A DNA stretch of 64,000 nt from NCBI GenBank assembly GCA_023053575.1, contig JAKZAP010000062.1, forward strand, positions 62,001 to 126,000. Reading direction: 5' to 3'. Both the position numbers and the translations under genes were made by a program. This document shows, piece by piece, positions 1 through 13,986 of this stretch. The notes beneath the pieces were generated by a model, which did not search any database, was not told the origin of the DNA, and saw only the letters and a program-made list of their open reading frames with translations. Position 1 is the first letter of the stretch; each line of letters starts with the position of its first letter. The stretch comes from Branchinecta lynchi. Lineage: Eukaryota > Arthropoda > Branchiopoda > Anostraca > Branchinectidae.

Positions 1-1489
1 CAAACCTTGTGGGAAAACAAACCTTGTGAGAAAACAAACCTTGTGGGGAAACAAACCTAGTGGGAAAACAAACCTTGTGAGAAAACAAACCTTGTGGGAA
101 AACCAACCTTATGGGAAAACAAACCTAGTGGGAAAACAAACCTTGTGGGGAAACAAACCTTTCGGGAAAACCAACCTTGTGGGAAAACAAACCTTGTGGG
201 AAAACCAACCTTGTGGGAAAGCGAACCTTTTGGGAAAACCAACACATCGGGAAAACAAACCTTGTGGGAAAACCAACCTTGCGGGAAAACCAACCTTGGG
301 GGAAAACAAACCTTGTGGGAAAACAAACCTTGTGGGGAAACAAACCTAGTGGGAAAACAATCCTTGTGGGAAAACCAACCTTGCGGGAAAGCGAACCTTT
401 TGGGAAAACCAACACAGTGGGAAAACAAACCTTGTGAGAAAACAATCCTTGTGGGAAAACAAACCTTGTGGGGAAACAAACCTTGTGGGGAAACAAACCT
501 TGTGGGAAAACTAACCTTGTGGGAAAACAAACCTTGCGGGAAAACTAACCTTGTGGGAAAAAAAACCCTGCGGGAAAACCAACCTTGTGGGAAAACCAAC
601 CTCTTGGGGGAACAAACCTTTCGGGAAAACCAACCTTGTGGGAAAACAAACCTTGTGGGAAAACAAACCTTATGGGGAAAGCAACCCTGCGGGAAAACCA
701 ACCTTGTGGGAAAACCAACCTTGTGGGAAAGCGAACCTTTTGGGAAAACAAACACAGTGGGAAAACAAACCTTGTGAGAAAACCAACCTTGCGGGAAAAC
801 CAACCTTGTGGGAAAACAAACCTTGTGGGAAAACAAACCTTGTGGGAAAACAAACCTTGTGGGAAAACAAACCTTATGGGAAACAAACCTTGTGGGGAAA
901 GAAACCTTGTGGGAAAACCAACCGTGCGGGAAAGCGAACCTTTTGGGAAAACCAACACAGTGGGAAAACAAACCTTGCGGGAAAACCAACCTTAAGGGAA
1001 AACAAACCTTGTGGGGAAACAAACCTTGTGGGAAAACCAACAACAACCTATTGGGAAAACAAACCTTGTGAGAAAACAAACCTTGTGGGAAAACCAACCT
1101 TATGGGGAAAGCAACCCTGCGGGAAAACCAACCTTGTGGGAAAACCAACCTTGTGGGAAAGCGAACCTTTTTGGGAAAACCAACACAGTGGGAAAACAAA
1201 CCTTGTGGGAAAACCAACCTTGCGGTAATACCAACCTTGGGGGAAAAAAACCTTGTGGGAAAACAAACCTTGTGGGGAAACAAACCTAGTGGGAAAACAA
1301 TCCTTGTGGGAAAACAAACCTTGTGGGGAAACAAACCTTGCGGGAAAACTAACCTTGTGGGAAAACAGACCCTGCGGGAAAACAAACTTTGTGGGAAAAC
1401 CAACCTTGTGGGGAAACAAACCTTGTGGGAAAACAAACCTTGTGGGAAAACAAACCATGTGAGAAAACAAACCTTGTGGGGAAACAAAC

Positions 1490-4175
1490 CTAGTGGGAAA
1501 ACAAACCTTGTGAGAAAACAAACCTTGTGGGAAAACCAACCTTATGGGAAAACAAACCTAGTGGGAAAACAAACCTTGTGGGGAAACAAACCTTTCGGGA
1601 AAACCAACCTTGTGGGAAAACAAACCTTGTGGGAAAACCAACCTTGTGGGAAAGCGAACCTTTTGGGAAAACCAACACAGTGGGAAAACAAACCTTTTGG
1701 GAAAACAGACCCTGCGGGAAAACAAACCTTGTGGGAAAACCAACCTTGTGGGGAAACAAACCTTGTGGGAAAACAAACCTTGTGGGAAAACAAACCTTGT
1801 GAGAAAACAAACCTTGTGGGGAAACAAACCTAGTGGGAAAACAAACCTTGTGAGAAAACAAACCTTGTGGGAAAACCAACCTTATGGGAAAACAAACCTA
1901 GTGGGAAAACAAACCTTGTGGGGAAACAAACCTTTCGGGAAAACCAACCTTGTGGGAAAACAAACCTTGTGGGAAAACCAACCTTGTGGGAAAGCGAACC
2001 TTTTGGGAAAACCAACACAGTGGGAAAACAAACCTTTTGGGAAAACCAACCTTGCGGGAAAACCAACCTTGGGGGAAAACAAACCTTGTGGGAAAACAAA
2101 CCTTGTGGGGAAACAAACCTTGTGGGAAAACCAACCTTATGGGGAAAGCAACCCTGCGGGAAAACCAACCTTGTGGGAAAACCAACCTTGTGGGAAAGCG
2201 AACCTTTTTGGGAAAACCAACACAGTGGGAAAACAAACCTTGTGGGAAAACCAACCTTGGGGGAAAAAAAACCTTGTGGGAAAACAAACCTTGTGGGGAA
2301 ACAAACCTAGTGGGAAAACAATCCTTGTGGGAACACAAACCTTGTGGGGAAACAAACCTTGCGGGAAAACTAACCTTGTGGGAAAACAGACCCTGCGGGA
2401 AAACAAACCTTGTGGGAAAACCAACCTTGTGGGGAAACAAACCTTGTGGGAAAACAAACCTTGTGGGAAAACAAACCTTGTGAGAAAACAAACCTTGTGG
2501 GGAAACAAACCTAGTGGGAAAACAAACCTTGTGAGAAAACAAACCTTGTGGGAAAACCAACCTTATGGGAAAACAAACCTAGTGGGAAAACAAACCTTGT
2601 GGGGAAACAAACCTTTCGGGAAAACCAACCTTGTGGGAAAACAAACCTTGTGGGAAAACCAACCTTGTGGGAAAGCGAACCTTTTGGGAAAACCAACACA
2701 GTGGGAAAACAAACCTTTTGGGAAAACCAACCTTGCGGGAAAACCAACCTTGGGGGAAAACAAACCTTGTGGGAAAACAAACCTTGTGGGGAAACAAACC
2801 TAGTGGGAAAACAATCCTTGTGGGAAAACAAACCTTGCGGGAAAGCGAACCTTTTGGGAAAACCAACACAGTGGGAAAACATACCTTGTGAGAAAACAAT
2901 CCTCGTGGGAAAACAAACCTTGTGGGGAAACAAACCTTTCGGGAAAACCAACCTTGTGGGAAAACATACCTTGGGGGAAAACAAACCTTGTGGGAAAACA
3001 AACCTTGTGGAGAAACAAACCTAGTGGGAAAACAAACCTTGTGAGAAAACAATCCTTGTGGGAAAACAAACCTTGTGGGGAAACAAACCTTGCGGGAAAA
3101 CCAACCTTGTGGGGAAATAAACCTTTCGGGAAAACCAACCTTGTGGGAAAACCAACCTTGTGGGGAAACAAACCTTTCGGGAAAACCAACCTTGTGGGAA
3201 AGCAAACCTTTCGGGAAAACCAACCTTGTGGGAAAACAAACCTTGTGGGAAAACAAACCTTGTGGGAAAACAAACCCTGCGGGAAAACCAACCTTGTGGG
3301 AAAACCCACCTTGTGGGGAAACAAACCTTTCGGGAAAACTAACCTTGTGGGAAAACAAACCCTGCGGGAAAACCAACCTTGTGGGAAAACAAACCCTGCG
3401 GGAAAACCAACCTTGTGGGAAAACCAACCTTGCGGGAAAGCGAACCTTTTGGGAAAACCAACACAGTGGGAAAAAAAACCTTGTGAGAAAACAATCCTTG
3501 TGGGAAAACAAACCTTGTGGGGAAACAAACCTTGTGGGAAAACCAACCTTGTGGGAAAGCGAACCTTTTTGGGAAAACCAACACAGTGGGAAAACAAACC
3601 TTGTGGGAAAACCAACCTTGCGGGAAAACCAACCTTGGGGGAAAAAAAACCTTGTGGGAAAACAAACCTTGTGGGGAAACAAACCTAGTGGGAAAACAAT
3701 CCTTGTGGGAAAACAAACCTTGTGGGGAAACAAACCTTGCGGGAAAACTAACCTTGTGGGAAAACAGACCCTGCGGGAAAACAAACCTTGTGGGAAAACC
3801 AACCTTGTGGGGAAACAAACCTTGTGGGAAAACAAACCTTGTGGGAAAACAAACCTTGTGAGAAAACAAACCTTGTGGGGAAACAAACCTAGTGGGAAAA
3901 CAAACCTTGTGAGAAAACAAACCTTGTGGGAAAACCAACCTTATGGGAAAACAAACCTAGTGGGAAAACAAACCTTGTGGGGAAACAAACCTTTCGGGAA
4001 AACCAACCTTGTGGGAAAACAAACCTTGTGGGAAAACCAACCTTGTGGGAAAGCGAACCTTTTGGGAAAACCAACACAGTGGGAAAACAAACCTTTTGGG
4101 AAAACCAACCTTGCGGGAAAACCAACCTTGGGGGAAAACAAACCTTGTGGGAAAACAAACCTTGTGAGGAAACAA
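1490..4175 (+). repeat. Higher-order repeat block recurring at 340, 681 and 1,378 bp
   Basis: A distinctive run of units (TTATGGG, then CTAGTGGG, TTTCGGG, AAAGCG...TTTTGGG and AACACAGTGGG) recurs with matching variant order starting near 1527, 1867, 2548 and 3926. The first step is exactly 20 units (340 bp). The next two, 681 and 1,378 bp, are 40 and 81 units plus one base. The same cassette reappears near 9416, 11834 and 24043. The pattern fits unequal crossing over or gene conversion between blocks. Boundaries are approximate. Confidence 0.7.
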
Positions 4176-4368
4176 ACCTAGTGGGAAAACAATCCTTGTG
4201 GGAAAACAAACCTTGCGGGAAAGCGAACCTTTTGGGAAAACCAACACAGTGGGAAAACATACCTTGTGAGAAAACAATCCTCGTGGGAAAACAAACCTTG
4301 TGGGGAAACAAACCTTTCGGGAAAACCAACCTTGTGGGAAAACATACCTTGGGGGAAAACCAACCTTG

Positions 4369-4926
4369 CGGGAAAACCAACCTTGTGGGAAAACAAACCT
4401 TGTGGGAAAACAAACCTTGTGGGAAAACAAAGCTTGTGGGAAAGCAACCCTGCGGGAAAACCAACCTTGTTGGAAAACCAACCTTGTGGGAAAGCGAACC
4501 TTTTGGGAAAACCAACACAGTGGGAAAACAAACCTTGGGGGAAAACCAACCTTGCGGGAAAACCAACCTTGTGGGAAAACAAACCTTGTGGGAAAACAAA
4601 CCTTGTGGGAAAACAAAGCTTGTGGGAAAGCAACCCTGCGGGAAAACCAACCTTGTTGGAAAACAAACCTTGTGGGAAAGCGAACCTTTTGGGAAAACCA
4701 ACACAGTGGGAAAACAAACCTTGTGGGAAAACCAACCTTGCGGGAAAACCAACCTTGTGGGAAAACAAACCTTGTGGGAAAACAAACCTTGTGGGAAAAC
4801 AAAGCTTGTGGGAAAGCAACCCTGCGGGAAAACCAACCTTGTTGGAAAACCAACCTTGTGGGAAAGCGAACCTTTTGGGAAAACCAACACAGTGGGAAAA
4901 CAAACCTTGTGGGAAAACCAACCTTG
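4369..4926 (+). repeat. 186-bp higher-order repeat, three tandem copies
   Basis: The landmark AAAGCTTGTGGGAAAGCAAC recurs with its AGCTT at 4431, 4617 and 4803, a period of 186 bp (11 units less one base). Each copy carries the same order of variants: AAGCTT unit, AAAGCAACCCTGCGGG, TTGTTGG, AAAGCGAACCTTTTGGG, AACACAGTGGG. Small differences, such as CTTGGGGG in the first copy against CTTGTGGG later, separate the copies. Because 186 is divisible by 3, this stretch also yields a perfect 62-residue periodicity in translation, which is a coincidence of length. Confidence 0.85.
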
Positions 4927-4999
4927 CGGGAAAACCAACCTTGTGGGAAAACAAACCTTGTGGGAAAACAAACCTTGTGGGAAAACAAACCTTGTGGGA

Positions 5000-7962
5000 A
5001 AACAAACCTTATGGGAAAACAAACCTTGTGGGGAAACAAACCTTGTGGGAAAACCAACCTTGCGGAAAGCGAACCTTTTGGGAAAACCAACACAGTGGGA
5101 AAACAAACCTTGCGGGAAAACCAACCTTGCGGGAAAACCAACCTTGGGTGAAAACAAAGCTTGTGGGAAAACAAACCTTGTGGGAAAACCAACCTAGTGG
5201 GAAAAACAACCTAGTGGGAAAACAAACCTTGTTAGAAAACAAACCTTGTGGGAAAACCAACCTTATGGGGAAAGCAACCCTGCGGGAAAACCAACCTTGT
5301 GGGAAAACCAACCTTGTGGGAAAGCGAACCTTTTGGGAAAAACCAACACAGTGGGAAAACAAACCTTGTGGGAAAACCAACCTTGCGGGAAAGCGAACCT
5401 TTTAGGAAAACCAACACAGTGGGAAAACAAACCTTGTGGGAAAACCAACCTTGCGGGAAAACCAACCTTGGGGGAAAACAAAGCTTGTGGGAAAACAAAC
5501 CTTTTGGGAAAACAAACCTTGTGGGAAAACAAACCTTGTGGGAAAACAAACCTTGTGAGAAAACAAACCTTGTGGGAAAACCAACCTTATGGGGAAAGAA
5601 ACCTTGTGGGGAAACAAACCTTTCGGGAAAACCAACCTTGTGGTAAAACAAACCTTGTGGTAAAACAAACCTTGTGGGAAAACCAACCTTGTGGGGAAAC
5701 AAACCTTTCGGGAAAACCAACCTTGTGGGAAAGCAAACCTTTCGGGAAAACCAACCTTGTGGGAAAACAAACCTTGTGGGAAAACAAACCTTGTGGGAAA
5801 ACAAACCCTGCGGGAAAACCAACCTTGTGGGAAAACCCACCTTGTGGGGAAACAAACCTTTCGGGAAAACTAACCTTGTGGGAATACAAACCCTGCGGGA
5901 AAACCAACCTTGTGGGAAAACAAACCCTGCGGGAAAACCAACCTTGTGGGAAAACCAACCTTGCGGGAAAGCGAACCTTTTGGGAAAACCAACACAGTGG
6001 GAAAAAAAACCTTGTGAGAAAACAATCCTTGTGGGAAAAAAAACCTTGTGGGGAAACAAACCTAGTGGGAAAACAAACCTTGTGGGAAAACTAACCTTGT
6101 GGGAAAACAAACCTTGCGGGAAAACTAACCTTGTGGGAAAACAAACCCTGCGGGAAAACCAACTTTGTGGGAAAACCAACCTTGTGGGGAAAGAAACCTT
6201 TCGGGAAAACCAACCTTGTGGGAAAACAAACTTTGTGGGAAAACAAACCTTGTGGGAAAACAAACCTTATGGGGAAAGCAACCCTGCGGGAAAACCAACC
6301 TTGGAAAACAATCCTTGTGGGAAAACAAACCTTGTGGGGAAACAAACCTTGTGGGAAAACAAACCTTGTGGGAAAACTAACCTTGTGGGAAAACAAACCT
6401 TGCGGGAAAACTAACCTTGTGGGAAAACAAACCCTGCGGGAAAACCAACTTTGTGGGAAAACCAACCTTGTGGGGAAAGAAACCTTTCGGGAAAACCAAC
6501 CTTGTGGGAAAACAAACCTTGTGGGAAAACAAACCTTGTGGGAAAACAAACCTTATGGGGAAAGCAACCCTGCGGGAAAACCAACCTTGTTGGAAAACCA
6601 ACCTTGTGGGAAAGCGAACCTTTTGGGAAAACCAACACAGTGGGAAAACAAACCTTGTGGGAAAACCAACCTTGCGGGAAAACCAACCTTGTGGGAAAAC
6701 AAACCTTATGGGAAAACAAACCTTGTGGGGAAACAAACCTTGTGGGAAAACCAACCTTGCGGAAAGCGAACCTTTTGGGAAAACCAACACAGTGGGAAAA
6801 CAAACCTTGCGGGAAAACCAACCTTGCGGGAAAACCAACCTTGGGTGAAAACAAAGCTTGTGGGAAAACAAACCTTGTGGGAAAACCAACCTAGTGGGAA
6901 AAACAACCTAGTGGGAAAACAAACCTTGTTAGAAAACAAACCTTGTGGGAAAACCAACCTTATGGGGAAAGCAACCCTGCGGGAAAACCAACCTTGTGGG
7001 AAAACCAACCTTGTGGGAAAGCGAACCTTTTGGGAAAAACCAACACAGTGGGAAAACAAACCTTGTGGGAAAACCAACCTTGCGGGAAAGCGAACCTTTT
7101 AGGAAAACCAACACAGTGGGAAAACAAACCTTGTGGGAAAACCAACCTTGCGGGAAAACCAACCTTGGGGGAAAACAAAGCTTGTGGGAAAACAAACCTT
7201 TTGGGAAAACAAACCTTGTGGGAAAACAAACCTTGTGGGAAAACAAACCTTGTGAGAAAACAAACCTTGTGGGAAAACCAACCTTATGGGGAAAGAAACC
7301 TTGTGGGGAAACAAACCTTTCGGGAAAACCAACCTTGTGGTAAAACAAACCTTGTGGTAAAACAAACCTTGTGGGAAAACCAACCTTGTGGGGAAACAAA
7401 CCTTTCGGGAAAACCAACCTTGTGGGAAAGCAAACCTTTCGGGAAAACCAACCTTGTGGGAAAACAAACCTTGTGGGAAAACAAACCTTGTGGGAAAACA
7501 AACCCTGCGGGAAAACCAACCTTGTGGGAAAACCCACCTTGTGGGGAAACAAACCTTTCGGGAAAACTAACCTTGTGGGAATACAAACCCTGCGGGAAAA
7601 CCAACCTTGTGGGAAAACAAACCCTGCGGGAAAACCAACCTTGTGGGAAAACCAACCTTGCGGGAAAGCGAACCTTTTGGGAAAACCAACACAGTGGGAA
7701 AAAAAACCTTGTGAGAAAACAATCCTTGTGGGAAAACAAACCTTGTGGGGAAACAAACCTAGTGGGAAAACAAACCTTGTGGGAAAACTAACCTTGTGGG
7801 AAAACAAACCTTGCGGGAAAACTAACCTTGTGGGAAAACAAACCCTGCGGGAAAACCAACTTTGTGGGAAAACCAACCTTGTGGGGAAAGAAACCTTTCG
7901 GGAAAACCAACCTTGTGGGAAAACAAACCTTGTGGGAAAACAAACCTTGTGGGAAAACAAAC
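5000..7962 (+). repeat. Large tandem duplication, offset 1,697 bp
   Basis: About 5,000-6,265 is repeated at about 6,697-7,962 with the same sequence of unit variants, including rare ones such as GTTAGAAAAC, GTGGTAAAAC, GGAATACAAACC and the 18-bp TTTTGGGAAAAACC unit. The offset is constant at 1,697 bp (about 100 units). A third partial copy, about 8,370-8,790, matches the middle of the block at 1,444 bp from the second copy. Edges were placed where variant order diverges, so they are good to a few tens of bases. Confidence 0.75.
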
Positions 7963-10900
7963 CTTATGGGGAAAGCAACCCTGCGGGAAAACCAACCTTG
8001 TTGGAAAACCAACCTTGTGGGAAAGCGAACCTTTTGGGAAAACCAACACAGTGGGAAAACAATCCTTGTGGGAAAACCAACCTTGCGGGAAAACCAACCT
8101 TGTGGGAAAACAAACCTTGTGGGAAAACAAACCTTGTGGGAAACCAACCCTTTGGGAAAACAAACCTTATTGGAAAACAAACCTTGTGGGGAAACAAACC
8201 TTGTGGGAAAACCAACCTTGCGGAAAGCGAACCTTTTGGGAAAACCAACACAGTGGGAAAACAAACCTTGCGGGAAAACCAACCTTGTGGGAAAACCAAC
8301 CTCTTGGGGGAACAAACCTTTCGGGAAAACCAACCTAGTGGGAAAAACAACCTAGTGGGAAAACAAACCTTGTTAGAAAACAAACCTTGTGGGAAAACCA
8401 ACCTTATGGGGAAAGCAACCCTGCGGGAAAACCAACCTTGTGGGAAAACCAACCTTGTGGGAAAGCGAACCTTTTGGGAAAAACCAACACAGTGGGAAAA
8501 CAAACCTTGTGGGAAAACCAACCTTGCGGGAAAGCGAACCTTTTGGGAAAACCAACACAGTGGGAAAACAAACCTTGTGGGAAAACCAACCTTGCGGGAA
8601 AACCAACCTTGGGGGAAAACAAAGCTTGTGGGAAAACAAACCTTTTGGGAAAACAAACCTTGTGGGAAAACAAACCTTGTGGGAAAACAAACCTTGTGAG
8701 AAAACAAACCTTGTGGGAAAACCAACCTTATGGGGAAAGAAACCTTGTGGGGAAAAAAACCTTTCGGGAAAACCAACCTTGTGGTAAAACAAACCTTGTG
8801 GGAAAACAAACCTTGTGGGAAAACAAACCTTATGGAAAAACAAACCTTGTGGGGAAACAAACCTTGTGGGAAAACCAACAACAACCTATTAGGAAAACAA
8901 ACCTTGTGAGAAAACAAACCTTGTGGGAAAACCAACCTTATGAGGAAAGCAACCCTGCGGGAAAACCAACCTTGTGGGAAAACCAACCTTGTGGGAAAGC
9001 GAACCTTTTGGGAAAACCAACACAGTGGGAAAACAAACCTTGTGGGAAAACCAACCTTGCGGGAAAACCAACCTTGGGGGAAAACAAACCTTGTGGGAAA
9101 ACAAACCTTGTGGGGAAACAAACCTAGTGGGAAAACAATCCTTGTGGGAAAACAAACCTTGTGGGGAAACAAACCTTGCGGGAAAACTAACCTTGTGGGA
9201 AAACAAACCCTGCGGGAAAACAAACCTTGTGGGAAAACCAACCTTGTGGGGAAACAAACCTTTCGGGAAAACCAACCTTGTGGGAAAACAAACCTTGTGG
9301 GAAAATAAACCTTGTGGGAAAACAAACCTTGTGGGAAAACAAACCTTGTGTGAAAACAAACCTTGTGGGGAAACAAACCTAGTGGGAAAACAAACCTTGT
9401 GAGAAAACAAACCTTGTGGGAAAACCAACCTTATGGGAAAACAAACCTAGTGGGAAAACAAACCTTGTGGGCAAACAAACCTTTCGGGAAAACCAACCTT
9501 GTGGGAAAACAAACCTTGTGGGAAAACAAGCCTTGTGGGAAAGCGAACCTTTTGGGAAAACCAACACAGTGGGAAAACAAACCTTGTGGGAAAACCAACC
9601 TTGCAGGAAAACCAACCTTGGGGGAAAACAAACCTTGTGGGAAAACAAACCTTGTGGGGAAACAAACCTAGTGGGAAAACAATCCTTGTGGGAAAACCAA
9701 CCTTGCGGGAAAGCGAACCTTTTGGGAAAACCAACACAGTGGGAAAACAAACCTTGTGAGAAAACAATCCTTGTGGGAAAACAAACCTTGTGGGGAAACA
9801 AACCTTGTGGGGAAACAAACCTTGTGGGAAAACTAACCTTGTGGGAAAACAAACCTTGCGGGAAAACTAACCTTGTGGGAAAACAAACCCTGCGGGAAAA
9901 CCAACCTTGTGGGAAAACCAACCTCTTGGGGGAACAAACCTTTCGGGAAAACCAACCTTGTGGGAAAACAAACCTTGTGGGAAAACAAACCTTGTGGGAA
10001 AACAAACCTTATGGGGAAAGCAACCCTGCGGGAAAACCAACCTTGTGGGAAAACCAATCTTGTGGGAAAGCGAACCTTTTGGGAAAACAAACACAGTGGG
10101 AAAACAAACCTTGTGGGAAAACCAACCTTGCGGGAAAACCAACCTTGTGGGAAAACAAACCTTGTGGGAAAACAAGACTTGTGGGAAAACAAACCTTGTG
10201 GGAAAACAAACCTTATGGGAAAAAAACCTTGTGGGGAAAGAAACCTTGTGGGAAAACCAACCTTGCGGGAAAGCGAACCTTTTGGGAAAACCAACACAGT
10301 GGGAAAACAAACCTTGCGGGAAAACCAACCTTGCGGGAAAACCAACCTTGGGTGAAAACAAAGCTTGTGGGAAAACAAACCTTGTGGGAAAACCAACCTA
10401 GTGGGAAAAACAACCTAGTGGGAAAACAAACCTTGTGAGAAAACAAACCTTGTGGGAAAACCAACCTTATGGGGAAAGAAACCTTGTGGGGAAACAAACC
10501 TTTTGGGAAAACCAACCTTGTGGTAAAACAAACCTTGTGGGAAAACAAACCTTGTGGGAAAACAAACCTTGTGGGAAAAGAAACCTTATGGGAAAACAAA
10601 CCTTGTGGGGAAACAAACCTTGTGGGAAAACCAACAACAACCTATTGGGAAAACAAACCTTGTGAGAAAACAAACCTTGTGGGAAAACCAACCTTATGGG
10701 GAAAGCAACCCTGCGGGAAAACCAACCTTGTGGGAAAACCAACCTTGTGGGAAAGCGAACCTTTTGGGAAAACCAACACAGTGGGAAAACAAACCTTGTG
10801 GGAAAACCAACCTTGCGGGAAAACAAACCTTGGGGGAAAACAAACCTTGTGGGAAAACAAACCTTGTGGGGAAACAAACCTAGTGGGAAAACAATCCTTG

Positions 10901-11086
10901 TGGGAAAACAAACCTTGTGGGGAAACAAACCTTGCGGGAAAACTAACCTTGTGGGAAAACAAACCTTGTGGGAAAACCAACCTTGCGGGAAAACCAACCT
11001 TGTGGGAAAACAAACCTTGTGGGAAAACAAACCTTGTGGGAAAACAAACCTTGTGGGAAAACAAACCTTATGGGAAAACAAACAAG

Positions 11087-11109
11087 GTTTTCCCACCTTG
11101 TGGGAAAAC
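11087..11109. repeat. Short perfect hairpin inside the array (copy 1)
   Basis: GTTTTCCCAC, loop CTT, then GTGGGAAAAC gives a perfect 10-bp inverted repeat with a 3-nt loop. The left arm is a piece of unit in reverse orientation set within forward units, so the array orientation flips for about 12-15 bases only. This is the shape expected from a replication template switch or micro-inversion. Confidence 0.9.
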
Positions 11110-13963
11110 TAACCTTGTGGGAAAACAAACCTTTCGGGAAAACTAACCTTGTGGGAAAACAAACCTTTTGGGAAAACAAACCTTGTGGGAAAACAAACCT
11201 TGTGAGAAAACAAACCTTGTGGGAAAACCAACCTTATGGGGAAACAAACCCTGCGGGAAAACCAACCTTGTGGGAAAACCAACCTTGCGGGAAAGCGAAC
11301 CTTTTGGGAAAACCAACACAGTGGGAAAACAAACCTTGTGAGAAAACAATCCTTGTGGGAAAACAAACCTTGTGGGGAAACAAACCTTGTGGGGAAACAA
11401 ACCTTGTGGGAAAACTAACCTTGTTGGAAAACAAACCTTGCGGGAAAACTAACCTTGTGGGAAAACAAACCCTGCGGGAAAACCAACCTTGTGGGAAAAC
11501 CAACCTTGTGGGGAAACAAACCTTTCGGGAAAACCAACCTTGTGGGAAAACAAACCTTGTGGGAAAACAAACCTAGTGGGAAAACAAACCTTGTGAGAAA
11601 ACAAACCTTGTGGGAAAACCAACCTTATGGGAAAACAAACCTAGTGGGAAAACAAACCTTGTGGGGAAACAAACCTTTCGGGAAAACCAACCTTGTGGGA
11701 AAACAAACACAGTGGGAAATCAAAAAACCTTGTGGGGAAACAAACCTTTCGGGAAAACCAACCTTGTGGGAAAACAAACCTTGTGGGGAAACAAACCTAG
11801 TGGGAAAACAAACCTTGTGAGAAAACAAATCTTGTGGGAAAACCAACCTTATGGGAAAACAAACCTAGTGGGAAAACAAACCTTGTGGGGAAACAAACCT
11901 TTCGGGAAAACCAACCTTGTGGGAAAACAAACCTTGTGGGAAAACCAACCTTGTGGGAAAGCGAACCTTTTGGGAAAACCAACACAGTGGGAAAACAAAC
12001 CTTGTGGGAAAACCAACCTTGCGGGAAAACCAACCTTGGGGGAAAACAAACCTTGTGGGAAAACAAACCTTGTGGGGAAACAAACCTAGTGGGAAAACAA
12101 TCCTTGTGGGAAAACCAACCTTGCGGGAAAGCGAACCTTTTGGGAAAACCAACACAGTGGGAAAACAAACCTTGTGAGAAAACAATCCTTATGGGAAAAC
12201 AAACCTTGTGGGGAAACAAACCTTGTGGGGAAACAAACCTTGTGGGAAAACTAACCTTGTGGGAAAACAAACCTTGCGGGAAAACTAACCTTGTGGGAAA
12301 ACAAACCCTGCGGGAAAACCAACCTTGTGGGAAAACCAACCTCTTGGGGGAACAAACCTTTCGGGAAAACCAACCTTGTGGGAAAACAAACCTTGTGGGA
12401 AAACAAACCTTGTGGGAAAACAAACCTTATGGGGAAAGCAACCCTGCGGGAAAACCAACCTTGTGGGAAAACCAACCTTGTGGGAAAGCGAACCTTTTGG
12501 GAAAAAAACACAGTGGGAAAACCAACCTTGCGGGAAAACCAACCTTGTGGGAAAACAAACCTTGTGGGAAAACAACCCTTGTGGGAAAACAAACCTTTTG
12601 GGAAAACAAACCTTATGGGAAACAAACCTTGTGGGGAAAGAAACCTTGTGGGAAAACCAACCTTGCGGGAAAGCGAACCTTTTGGGAAAACCAACACAGT
12701 GGGAAAACAAACCTTGCGGGAAAACCAACCTTGCGGGAAAACCAACCTTGGGTGAAAACAAAGCTTGTGGGAAAACAAACCTTGTGGGAAAACCAACCTA
12801 CTGGGAAAAACAACCTAGTGGGAAAACAAACCTTGTGAGAAAACAAACCTTGTGGGAAAACCAACCTTATGGGGAAAGCAACCCTGCGGGAAAACCAACC
12901 TTGTGGGAAAACCAACCTTGTGGGAAAGCGAACCTTTTGGGAAAAACCAACACAGTGGGAAAACAAACCTTGTGGGAAAACCAACCTTGCGGGAAAGCGA
13001 ACCTTTTGGGAAAACCAACACAGTGAGAAAACAAACCTTGTGGGAAAACCAACCTTGCGGGAAAACCAACCTTGGGGGAAAACAAAGCTTGTGGGAAAAC
13101 AAACCTTTTGGGAAAACAAACCTTGTGAGAAAACAAACCTTGTGGGAAAACCAACCTTATGGGGAAAGAAACCTTGTGGGGAAACAAACCTTGTGGGAAA
13201 ACCAACCTTATGGGGAAAGAAACCTTGTGGGAAAACCAACCTTGCGGGAAAACCAACCTTGGGGGAAAACAAAGCTTGTGGGAAAACAAACCTTGTGGGA
13301 AAACAAACCTTGTGAGAAAACAAACCTTGTGGGAAAACCAACCTTATGGGGAAAGAAACCTTGTGGGGAAACAAACCTTTCGGGAAAACCAACCTTGTGG
13401 TAAAACAAACCTTGTGGGAAAACAAACCTTGTGGGAAAACAAACCTTGTGGGAAAAGAAACCTTATGGGAAAACAAACCTTGTGGGGAAACAAACCTTGT
13501 GGGAAAACCAACAACAACCTATTGGGAAAACAAACCTTGTGAGAAAACAAACCTTGTGGGAAAACCAACCTAATGGGGAAAGCAACCCTGCGGGAAAACC
13601 AACCTTGTGGGAAAACCAACCTTGTGGGAAAGCGAACCTTTTTTGAAAACCAACACAGTGGGAAAACAAACCTTGTGGTAAAACCAACCTTGCGGGAAAA
13701 CCAACCTTGGGGGAAAACAAACCTTGTGGGAAAACAAACCTTTTGGGGAAACAAACCTAGTGGGAAAACAATCCTTGTGGGAAAACAAACCTTGTGGGGA
13801 AACAAACCTTGCGGGAAAACTAACCTTGTGGGAAAACAAACCTTGTGGGAAAACCAACCTTGCGGGAAAACCAACCTTGTGGGAAAACAAACCTTGTGGG
13901 AAAACAAACCTTGTGGGAAAACAAATCTTGTGGGAAAACAAACCTTATGGGAAAACAAACAAG

Positions 13964-13986
13964 GTTTTCCCACCTTGTGGGAAAAC
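13964..13986. repeat. Short perfect hairpin inside the array (copy 2)
   Basis: Same GTTTTCCCAC / CTT / GTGGGAAAAC structure, exactly 2,877 bp after the first copy. It was therefore duplicated with the surrounding block and did not arise independently. Confidence 0.9.

Noticed and set aside
4431..4436. Recurrent AAGCTT (HindIII-type) sites as a cloning or vector artefact
   Set aside because: AAGCTTGTGGG is a normal unit variant one base from the consensus, seen many times across the window with no vector sequence nearby.
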